Positions 1-5,857 of a stretch of 6,084 nt of DNA are shown here, piece after piece. Below the pieces are notes generated by a model. The model had not been told where the DNA came from. It made no database searches and worked only from the letters and a program-made list of their open reading frames with translations. The position numbers and the translations under genes were made by a program. Every line of letters starts with the position of its first letter. The stretch's first letter is position 1. Source of the DNA: Euryarchaeota archaeon UBA52 (GTDB taxonomy: Archaea > Thermoplasmatota > Poseidoniia > Poseidoniales > Thalassarchaeaceae); the NCBI GenBank assembly GCA_002505455.1, contig DAVB01000036.1, positions 22,586-28,669 of the forward strand, given 5' to 3'.

Positions 1-1104
1 GACCCAGTCTCGTGCCTGTGGACGGGTCTCAAGGTATACGAATGCACAGATTCCAACTACCCAGGCTACCAAGGCAGCCTCGTCCGAGAGGAGTGCAAGT
101 GCCAGCGCTAGCCCTACTGGCATAGCAGGAGTTCTCTGCATCGTCGTAGGTGCGAACCACCCTACGAGCAGAGCAGCCCACAACCAGAATGAAAGTCCGA
201 AGGGCTGCTCAGTAACTGACAAAGAACCGATCTCAAAGTTAGCTTGGTTAATGGATGCGACAATTTGCAGTAGAAGGATCCCGAAAATAACAAACCAAGA
301 GCTCTGCTCAATCATTTCTCTGGATAGTCCACGATCTGTGGCGGTCATCCCTACAATTACTACCATTATGGTCATCCAGCCCCCTGATTCTACATCCAGG
401 CCCCATGCCACAAGCGCTGGAACCGCTATGCTGGCCCCTGCAGATATCAGATACAGAATCGAACGATCGAGCCTAAGCGCGTGGATCATCGCAGCACTCA
501 GGAGCAAAACGTGCGAGATTGCATTCAAATTATCAAAGACCCCATCAGCATAGTCCACCCATATCGTAACCGCTGATAACGAGAGGGAGAGCGGTGCGAG
601 TATGACGATGGTTCTAGGAAGAGTTCCTAGATTGTGCCGATCGATCATTCTAGTGGATATTTCCATGACTAGCAGCATGAAAATCGTCTGTGCTATAGCG
701 AGCTCAACGGTTGGCGCCCATTGCCCTTCAATGATTTGACCATCATACATCCCAGCTTCCTTCAGGACGAAAGCAAAGTATCGTGATAGCCAGACCGATG
801 CAAGTGCGCCGCACAGCACCGCTGTGGCAGCGACGTAGTCTTCCACCATATTTTGATCTCGCTTTTCGCCCTCTTGGCTGCGCTTCCACTCGTGGAAACC
901 TATGCACCCCACTGCAATGGTTCCAAGCATGCCTCCCAAAATCAGGTAAGCATGGTCGCTTTCAGTCGTCAGCTCGAATGTGACGTACCAAATGGCATAT
1001 GCAAGAACTGCAGCACCCAATCCTATTGATGCGTAGAACCCCGCCTTTGCCTCATCAAATCCCCCGCTAGATATCGTTGTATTCCGTGGACCGCCTTCAT
1101 TCAT
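1..1104 (-). CDS. Multi-pass integral membrane protein of unknown family, 3' end outside the window
   Basis: The frame reads 368 codons from ATG at 1104 to base 1 without a stop, so the protein continues beyond the window. It begins MNEGGPRNTTISSGGFDEAK, a short polar N-terminus with no signal peptide, followed by about 11 or 12 hydrophobic segments at roughly residues 22-44, 52-70, 91-113, 132-149, 165-183, 194-210, 215-235, 242-254, 269-287, 303-319, 328-340 and 343-357. The loops are short; the longest polar loop (about 71-89, HEWKRSQEGEKRDQ) is charged and probably cytoplasmic. I see no catalytic motif, Walker box or transporter signature and do not recognise the family. The start is well fixed: the same frame upstream contains no ATG, GTG or TTG back to an in-frame TAA, which is the stop codon of the neighbouring aldehyde dehydrogenase gene. 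There is no Shine-Dalgarno sequence, unlike several of the upstream genes. It may belong to a separate transcription unit, so a role in the operon's pathway (for example transport) is only a guess. Confidence 0.85.
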   Translation of the reverse strand, partial: MNEGGPRNTTISSGGFDEAKAGFYASIGLGAAVLAYAIWYVTFELTTESDHAYLILGGMLGTIAVGCIGFHEWKRSQEGEKRDQNMVEDYVAATAVLCGALASVWLSRYFAFVLKEAGMYDGQIIEGQWAPTVELAIAQTIFMLLVMEISTRMIDRHNLGTLPRTIVILAPLSLSLSAVTIWVDYADGVFDNLNAISHVLLLSAAMIHALRLDRSILYLISAGASIAVPALVAWGLDVESGGWMTIMVVIVGMTATDRGLSREMIEQSSWFVIFGILLLQIVASINQANFEIGSLSVTEQPFGLSFWLWAALLVGWFAPTTMQRTPAMPVGLALALALLSDEAALVAWVVGICAFVYLETRPQARDWV

Positions 1105-1155
1105 GACAGTATATTCAGCATCAGAGGTATAGACATTGAGGCGACAAATGTTGAA
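1105..1155 (-). promoter_or_regulatory. Intergenic gap with weak TATA-like element before the membrane protein gene
   Basis: This 51-nt stretch is the only real intergenic space in the window. On the minus strand it contains TATACC at 1131-1126, which is 27 to 22 nt upstream of the ATG at 1104, and TATACT at 1113-1108, which is too close to the ATG to act as a promoter for it. No Shine-Dalgarno sequence precedes the ATG. In archaea a TATA box about 25 nt before the transcription start would then give a leaderless mRNA beginning at or near this ATG. The element is a poor match to the archaeal consensus. Read as a bacterial promoter, it has no convincing -35 box. I see no hairpin followed by a T-run, so read-through from the operon into this gene is also possible. 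Confidence 0.2.
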
Positions 1156-2604
1156 TTAACGTTTGACACATACGTTGAGTGTCTCAGAGAAGAAGTCCAG
1201 GCTCCATTTCCCGCCCTCTCGTCCAACTCCGCTGTCCCCAACTCCTCCGAAAGGGGTTCGAAGGTCTCTGTGGAGCCAAGTATTGACCCAGACCATCCCC
1301 GTCCGGATGCCTTCAGCGACCCTCCTCCCCTTTTCCAGATCGCTAGTCCAGACGCTCCCTGCTAAACCGTAGCGCGTGTTGTTGGCAATCTCGACAGCCT
1401 CTTCCTCGGTCTTGAATCGATGCACGGTGACAACGGGGCCGAAAATTTCCTCCGTGGAGCATCGTGAATCGGGGGATAGACCGCCAATGACTGTCGGCGC
1501 CATCCAATAACCGCCCTCCAGATCCTCCGATAGGAAAGATCGAAGCCGCGAATCGTCTTCACCAGTAAGGAAATGCCCTCCGTCGTCTCTTGCGATAGAG
1601 ACATACTCCTTGACTTTCTGCAAATGGTCTGATGATATGAGGGCTCCCAGTTGCGTAGATTCCTCGGAAGGATCACCGATTTTCAAAGACTCAACTGAAT
1701 CGACAAAACCCTCAACAAACTCATCATAAATCGAATCTTGAACAAGAATCCTCGAGCCACAAAGGCATATTTGGCCTTGATTCAGGAATGCCGCCCTGCC
1801 GACCCCCTCAATCGTCTTCTTGAGATCGCAGTCTGCAAATACGATGCTTGAATTCTTGCCCCCAAGCTCCAGACTTAGCTTCTTGAAATGAGGGGATGCA
1901 GAGGCAGCAACCTTGGCACCCGTGGTCGTGCCCCCTGTAAAGGAGACAAGATCCACGCCACGATGAGATACCAGACAACTGCCCGCCCCATGACCGTCTC
2001 CATGAACCAAGTTCACCACCCCTGGTGGAAGTCCGATTTTATCGATAACTTCCATGAGGAGATTAGCCGTCATTGGAGTCATCTCGCTGGGTTTGCACAC
2101 CACGGTGTTCCCCATCCCTATGGCTGGAGCAACTTTCCACGATAGCAAGTATAGGGGCAGATTCCAGGGAGTGACCAATGCTCCCACGCCAACCGCGTTG
2201 TAGGTTACGAAATTGTCCGCATCGGCCATCTCGAAAACTTCGCCATGATGGTCCCTAATCATATCAGCAAAGAATCTGAAATTAGCGACCGATCTGTTTG
2301 CATCGACCGCTCTTGCTAGCGATATTGGTTTCCCCGTGTCCCTGCTCTCGAGCGAAGCGATATCTTCGTACCTAGATTCCAATTCATCTGCTATCATGTC
2401 CAGCCAATCCGCTCTTTTCGAATGACTGAGCCCCCCCCACGCGGATTGGGCCCTCCTGGCTGCGAGAACCGCTGAGTCTACATCTGAGGATGATGAAAGG
2501 GGCACTCTGGCGAATTGCCTTCCAGTAGCGGGTTCGATAACGTCGAGCCACTCCCCTCCCGAATGGGCCTGAAAATTACCGCCGATATAGTTCATCAGAT
2601 CCAT
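1156..2604 (-). CDS. Aldehyde dehydrogenase, 2-aminomuconate/2-hydroxymuconate semialdehyde dehydrogenase type
   Basis: This 482-residue NAD(P)-dependent aldehyde dehydrogenase is full length for the family (about 480-500) and probably cytosolic. The core residues are present: PWN with Asn148, KPSE with Lys171, FTGG at 222-225, the general base Glu246 in LELGGK, catalytic Cys280 in NQGQIC, and EEIFGP at 385-390. Features typical of the aminomuconate/hydroxymuconate semialdehyde (AMSDH, ALDH8A1-like) branch are ICLCGSR after the catalytic cysteine, FRFFA near residue 109, and the C-terminal stretch NTWLHRDLRTPFGG followed by SGVGREGG and FFSET..VCVK. In AMSDH, arginines in the FRFFA region and the WL.RDL segment bind the substrate carboxylate; Arg110 and Arg446 are the likely equivalents. 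The expected reaction is oxidation of a semialdehyde that already carries a carboxylate, giving a diacid. The ATG overlaps the upstream stop as TGATG, and GGTGAT lies 5 nt before it, so Met1 is preferred over Met4. It is the last gene of the operon. Exact substrate unknown. Confidence 0.93.
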   Translation of the reverse strand: MDLMNYIGGNFQAHSGGEWLDVIEPATGRQFARVPLSSSSDVDSAVLAARRAQSAWGGLSHSKRADWLDMIADELESRYEDIASLESRDTGKPISLARAVDANRSVANFRFFADMIRDHHGEVFEMADADNFVTYNAVGVGALVTPWNLPLYLLSWKVAPAIGMGNTVVCKPSEMTPMTANLLMEVIDKIGLPPGVVNLVHGDGHGAGSCLVSHRGVDLVSFTGGTTTGAKVAASASPHFKKLSLELGGKNSSIVFADCDLKKTIEGVGRAAFLNQGQICLCGSRILVQDSIYDEFVEGFVDSVESLKIGDPSEESTQLGALISSDHLQKVKEYVSIARDDGGHFLTGEDDSRLRSFLSEDLEGGYWMAPTVIGGLSPDSRCSTEEIFGPVVTVHRFKTEEEAVEIANNTRYGLAGSVWTSDLEKGRRVAEGIRTGMVWVNTWLHRDLRTPFGGVGDSGVGREGGKWSLDFFSETLNVCVKR

Positions 2605-3785
2605 CAGGAATCACCGATTCCCTCGTTGGAGTATGGATCAGATCTGGTCATCGCAGAGGTGTAATCTTTCCAATCCATTGAGAATCTGTCTCTATCTGGG
2701 TCCCACTCGTCCCATGTAACGATGGACTCCAATGCTGAGGAGTATTTCTCGGGGACTATGCCTGGCACAATGAATGCCTTCTGGCGATGAAGGGGGTATG
2801 GATTTCTGAGGTGGACTCCCAACACGCCCAATACGGCCCTCGCTACATACCATGTCGCCTGGCTGTTCCACCCGTGTGCAATTTTGATCACTATCCCAAG
2901 TCCCTTCGGCCAGTCGTCATGATCCACGGCTAATCCGAGCAGCCCATCTGCTCCTTCCTTTGCTACGATTCGCCCGCCACCGGCCTTAAGACAGGTCGAG
3001 TCCAATCTGTTGAAACCACCGACCAGATCCGGATTACGATTCATCGCCTCCCATATCCAGTCCTCATCGCGTCTGGCAACTAGATTTGCGAACATCAACG
3101 CCAGTTCGTTCACTGTATTGGAAACCGTTGGAAATCCGCATCCATCCTTCGCCACCCTCAATGGCTCCCAATTCGGCTTATTCATGTACTCTCGGAGGAC
3201 ATCCAAATACAGCGGAAACCAATCAGCACTAGGCAAAGTGTAACCAGCCCTACTCATGCCCATTTTCCTCATGCCTTTGAGAATAGCAGCGTGCTCCCCC
3301 GAGCATGTGTGGAACCATCTCCTCGGCCTCCTTACCTGGCGCCCGAATTGAATCAACGGCACGTCCAAGGGGCATTGCATCAATCCCCACTCGGATTCAG
3401 TAAGCAAGGACTGGGCAGCTGCAACGTGTTCCGTGTCCCCATTGTGCGAGGAGCAAGAGATGGCCTTTTGCTTCCAATCTAAGTCCTCCAAGGCCTTGAC
3501 AAAAGGCTTCATCATCAAGGGCTTCATCATGGAGCGGCCATAGATCAAGACATTCCCTCCAAAAGAGTGGATTATCTCGTCCCCATGAGCCCATGCTACC
3601 GCACCATGAATCGTATTCTCTGAAACATCCATCCGTCTAAAGTCGACCAGAGGCTCCCATTCGACATCTCGCCCAGTTGGTATATTCTCGAATTTCTCCC
3701 CGAGAGGAGTCGTCGGATAAACTGCCGAGCCCGGCCTCCCCGCGGAGACAGAGGAAGGACGGTCATTCAGATTAATTTCCTTCAT
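2604..3785 (-). CDS. Class 3 (L-asparaginase II / ReAV type) amidohydrolase with altered metal-site motif
   Basis: This 393-residue protein belongs to the L-asparaginase II family (Pfam Asparaginase_II, PF06089; Rhizobium etli ReAV type), unrelated to E. coli asparaginases. Family landmarks in order are RSMMKP (Ser85, Lys88, the first Ser-Lys pair), SSHNGD at 112-117 (usually SHSGE; holds the second active-site Ser), CSGEH at 161-165 (usually CSGKH), KDGCGFP with Cys216, and AKEGADG with Lys276 (second pair). In ReAV, as I recall, two cysteines and the lysine of CSGKH bind zinc; here Cys161 and Cys216 are kept but the lysine is Glu164. The Ser-Lys pairs appear intact, so an active hydrolase acting on an amide is expected, perhaps not asparagine. 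The N-terminus is about 37 residues longer than ReAV. A tandem repeat encodes MMKPL/MMKPF at 86-95. The start overlaps the upstream stop as ATGA, and the end overlaps the aldehyde dehydrogenase ATG. Family assignment is strong; substrate is open. Confidence 0.88.
   Translation of the reverse strand: MKEINLNDRPSSVSAGRPGSAVYPTTPLGEKFENIPTGRDVEWEPLVDFRRMDVSENTIHGAVAWAHGDEIIHSFGGNVLIYGRSMMKPLMMKPFVKALEDLDWKQKAISCSSHNGDTEHVAAAQSLLTESEWGLMQCPLDVPLIQFGRQVRRPRRWFHTCSGEHAAILKGMRKMGMSRAGYTLPSADWFPLYLDVLREYMNKPNWEPLRVAKDGCGFPTVSNTVNELALMFANLVARRDEDWIWEAMNRNPDLVGGFNRLDSTCLKAGGGRIVAKEGADGLLGLAVDHDDWPKGLGIVIKIAHGWNSQATWYVARAVLGVLGVHLRNPYPLHRQKAFIVPGIVPEKYSSALESIVTWDEWDPDRDRFSMDWKDYTSAMTRSDPYSNEGIGDS
2610..2615 (-). 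promoter_or_regulatory. Ribosome binding site of the aldehyde dehydrogenase gene
   Basis: The minus strand reads GGTGAT followed by a 5-nt spacer (TCCTG) and ATG at 2604. The six bases are complementary to the usual 16S rRNA tail (AUCACC). The site lies inside the last codons of the asparaginase-like gene, and its spacing decides for Met1 over the in-frame Met4 at 2595. Confidence 0.7.
3501..3530 (-). repeat. Short tandem repeat (2 x 15 bp) next to the Ser-Lys active-site motif
   Basis: On the minus strand, two adjacent 15-mers begin with the same 11 bases (ATGATGAAGCC), and 13 of 15 positions match overall. They encode MMKPL and MMKPF (residues 86-95), directly after the catalytic Ser85. 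Alignment from memory with the usual RS..KP..ALP motif suggests that no residues were inserted, so this may be coincidental convergence of sequence rather than a duplication. Confidence 0.6.
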
Positions 3786-5041
3786 CCTTCAGCACCCCTA
3801 TTCACGATGGGGACGACCTTTGTCATGAATGCCTCCATGTTACGCTTCACACGCTCGTTGTCATGATTGAAAAAGTCGAACCAGCACATTATACGATCAT
3901 CGGGATGAAATCGTTCGATTAACTGCTGGGCCACTTCATCCACGTTCCCTATTACCGCGTTGTCAACCGCCTTCTCCACTTTACCCGGGTCGATGGTCCC
4001 CTCCAAGGCATTCCAGTAGGTCGAAATCGACGACTTGGATTCCTCCATAGCATGCAAAGATCGCTCTTCTTCCGAGAGCCCATCTTCATCATTGAGAAAC
4101 ACCATCACTGTCCTAGGCATCATTGAACGGTTCCAAGCCCCCCCGTCTTCATGATAGCAATTTCTCATGCGCTCATGCGTCGCTTCGATGATCTCTGGGG
4201 GGGTTATGCTTAGGTTGAATACTTGGACTGGACGCCACTTATTGACTTCAACTTGGAGACGCTTATCATGACTGCCGAGAACGAGATTCAAGAGATCCCT
4301 TCGCCATTCTTTGGGTATAGTGGCGATGGACTCAAACTCATATCGACGGGGAATGATAACTTCATCCGGGGGAGTTGCGAGCCCCCGTTCTGAAATTGCC
4401 GACTCTTGGACGCGTTGCCAGTCTTCGTCACTCCTGAAATTATCGCGAGTGAGCCTGGTTTCCCGTATCATTGACGAGTCAATCACTTCGCCCGACAGAA
4501 GCCTGAGAAAGATTTCACTTGCCTCAGCGAATACCTGTCCGCGTAATGCCGGCCACGCAGCCTCCTCGACAGAGTCCCTCGGAATAATTCCATAAGGGCG
4601 AGCCATGAACTCAAATCGACCTGCAGAGAATCCAATGTGAAGCCGACGAGACTCATCCGGATTTACACCGTGGATCGCGAGGAACGCGCCAACTCGTTCA
4701 GCTTGGGCGATTGGCCCTCCAGATGCAAGTATCGACATCACCGCGCTTCCTACTTCCATTCGTTCTGTCCGAGCCATTACAGCTGCAGCGATTTGGAAGA
4801 AGTCGGTGCACAAACCAACTTCGCCTGGATAGTGAGGGACGACTGGATTCGCATTGCCCTTCTGAACTTCGGTTGAGAGATGGGCCTGAGCAACCCAACC
4901 AACGCCAAATCCAAGCTCGTCCGCCTTTTCTGCCTGATCTAGAAAATTAGAGAACATCTCCCTCTCGCTGGGCTTGTAACCGCTGGAATCCGGCGTCTGC
5001 GAGATCGAGAAGAAGATATCGAATTCCATACTATTACCCAT
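3782..5041 (-). CDS. Luciferase-like flavin-dependent monooxygenase (LLM class)
   Basis: The 419-residue product has the bacterial luciferase-like TIM-barrel layout: an N-terminal strand (MEFDIFFSI), a helix ending AEKADELGFGVGWVAQAHL (the E..GF..xW..eH pattern), VGSAVMSILASGGPIAQAERVG at about 97-118 in two parts (strand followed by P...AE), RLHIGFSAGRF at 133-143 (strand with a phosphate/flavin-loop GF.AGR), and the C-terminal VIGNVDEVAQQLIE (363-376), equivalent to the family's G.p.eV...l. Such enzymes use reduced FMN or F420 for oxygenation or hydride transfer; RutA and alkanesulfonate monooxygenase are relatives. The protein is longer than the usual 330-370 residues, and the excess seems to lie between about 184 and 275. 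No flavin reductase is visible in the window. The ATG at 5041 overlaps the upstream stop as TAATG but lacks a Shine-Dalgarno; Met5 at 5029 has a weak GGGT 6 nt upstream and gives a family-like N-terminus, so the real start may be there. The end overlaps the next gene as ATGA. Substrate unknown. Confidence 0.87.
   Translation of the reverse strand: MGNSMEFDIFFSISQTPDSSGYKPSEREMFSNFLDQAEKADELGFGVGWVAQAHLSTEVQKGNANPVVPHYPGEVGLCTDFFQIAAAVMARTERMEVGSAVMSILASGGPIAQAERVGAFLAIHGVNPDESRRLHIGFSAGRFEFMARPYGIIPRDSVEEAAWPALRGQVFAEASEIFLRLLSGEVIDSSMIRETRLTRDNFRSDEDWQRVQESAISERGLATPPDEVIIPRRYEFESIATIPKEWRRDLLNLVLGSHDKRLQVEVNKWRPVQVFNLSITPPEIIEATHERMRNCYHEDGGAWNRSMMPRTVMVFLNDEDGLSEEERSLHAMEESKSSISTYWNALEGTIDPGKVEKAVDNAVIGNVDEVAQQLIERFHPDDRIMCWFDFFNHDNERVKRNMEAFMTKVVPIVNRGAEG
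3793..3798 (-). promoter_or_regulatory. Ribosome binding site of the asparaginase-like gene
   Basis: The minus strand reads GGGGTG, a 7-nt spacer, then ATG at 3785. It sits inside the last codons of the monooxygenase gene. With the ATGA overlap, this supports both independent initiation and coupling at this start. Confidence 0.55.
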
Positions 5042-5850
5042 TAGATAGAGCGCATTCGCCCGCCATCTACCGCAAGACTAACTCCACGTATTGCCCCACT
5101 CGAAGGAAGACAAATCCAAACCACTGCTGAAGCAGTTTCCAGCGGGTCAACGAGTCTGCCTATGGGCGCTTGATTTCGCCAATCATCGTAAATTTCTTCC
5201 ACGCTCATGCCCGTTCGTTCACTCTTTGACTTGGACAGAGATACAAGGCGGTCAGTATCGGTGTATCCTGGGAGTATGTTGTTTATCGTTATGCAAGGAG
5301 CCAACTCTTTCGAAAGAGACTTGCTCCATGATGCCATCGCCCCCCTCAAAGTATTCGATAGGCCGATTCCTTCCACAGGTTCACGGACTGATGTCGAAAT
5401 GATGTTCACAATCCTTCCAATTCCAAGTTTCTCCATTCCCGGTGCAAGACTCCTGACCAATATGTGCGATGCATGCAGATGGCGTTTGAAAGGCCCATCG
5501 AAGTCTTCCAGCTCATTTTGAAGAAGCGGGCTACGGGGCGGCCCGCCTGCGTTATTAATCAAAATCGTAATTTCTCGGTCCGCCAATGATTCCGCACTCA
5601 TGCGAACAGAATCCGTATCCTCAAGATCGAGCACTAGGATTTCATGCCCAGAACCATGCATCTGCGAAACCAGATCTTCGAGCATCTCCTTGTTGCGGGC
5701 ACAGGCAACAACTCTCGCCCCTGCCCTGGCAAGGAGCAACGCGGTGGACCGACCGATCCCACGCGAGGCGCCACATACCAACGCAGTCTTTCCATTAAGC
5801 ACGTTCTCTGAGAAAGGAAAATCTTCACCTAGGATATCATTCATCGACAT
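5041..5850 (-). CDS. SDR-superfamily oxidoreductase, atypical beta-ketoacyl reductase-like subgroup
   Basis: This 269-residue Rossmann-fold protein shows the nucleotide-binding GASRGIG at 27-33, the acidic LDLED near Asp75 that contacts adenine, NNAGG at 99-103, the NIISTS strand with the candidate catalytic Ser at 152-154, LPGYTDT at 193-199 and VDGG at 261-264. The usual YxxxK catalytic pair is absent: the positions read IGLSN (Ile162, Asn166), followed by TLRGAM. This pattern (LSN..R) resembles the BKR_like SDR subgroup (CDD cd05344, from memory), noted for an imperfect catalytic tetrad. An NAD(P)-dependent oxidation or reduction of an alcohol/ketone is the default expectation, but the mechanism must differ or the protein may have another role. 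It starts 5 nt after the formyltransferase-like gene. AGGTG is only 2 nt from Met1 but 8 nt from Met3 (5844), so Met3 is the more likely start. The stop overlaps the next ATG as TAATG. SDR family is sure; exact function is not. Confidence 0.92.
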   Translation of the reverse strand: MSMNDILGEDFPFSENVLNGKTALVCGASRGIGRSTALLLARAGARVVACARNKEMLEDLVSQMHGSGHEILVLDLEDTDSVRMSAESLADREITILINNAGGPPRSPLLQNELEDFDGPFKRHLHASHILVRSLAPGMEKLGIGRIVNIISTSVREPVEGIGLSNTLRGAMASWSKSLSKELAPCITINNILPGYTDTDRLVSLSKSKSERTGMSVEEIYDDWRNQAPIGRLVDPLETASAVVWICLPSSGAIRGVSLAVDGGRMRSI

Positions 5851-5852
5851 TT

Positions 5853-5857
5853 CACCT
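5853..5857 (-). promoter_or_regulatory. Ribosome binding site of the SDR gene, favouring Met3
   Basis: The minus strand reads AGGTG, overlapping the TAG stop of the upstream gene. The spacer is 2 nt to ATG at 5850 but 8 nt to the in-frame ATG at 5844. The second distance is in the normal range, so translation probably starts at 5844 and removes two residues. Confidence 0.6.

Noticed and set aside
251..553. Plus-strand open frame of 100 codons
   Set aside because: It is antisense to the continuous membrane protein frame, low in recognisable protein pattern, and has no ribosome binding site.
614..630. Perfect inverted repeat CTAGGAA-GAG-TTCCTAG, a possible hairpin or operator
   Set aside because: It lies inside the membrane protein gene, far from any start, and has no T-run; a 7-bp stem with a 3-nt loop is expected by chance at this scale.
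783..983. Plus-strand open frame of 66 codons
   Set aside because: It is a shadow of the membrane protein gene; composition rich in Arg, Pro and Ser as typical for antisense frames.
1098..1100. Second ATG just after the membrane protein start
   Set aside because: It is in a different frame from the long membrane protein frame and cannot be its start.
1108..1113. TATACT resembling a bacterial -10 box
   Set aside because: It is only 3 nt from the ATG, so a transcript from it would start inside the gene, and there is no matching -35 box.
1105..1155. Possible terminator after the operon
   Set aside because: No stable hairpin with a T-tract is visible; the sequence is mixed and unstructured.
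1362..1676. Minus-strand open frame of 104 codons in another frame of the dehydrogenase gene
   Set aside because: It overlaps a strongly conserved aldehyde dehydrogenase region that includes EEIFGP; no family pattern in the alternate frame.
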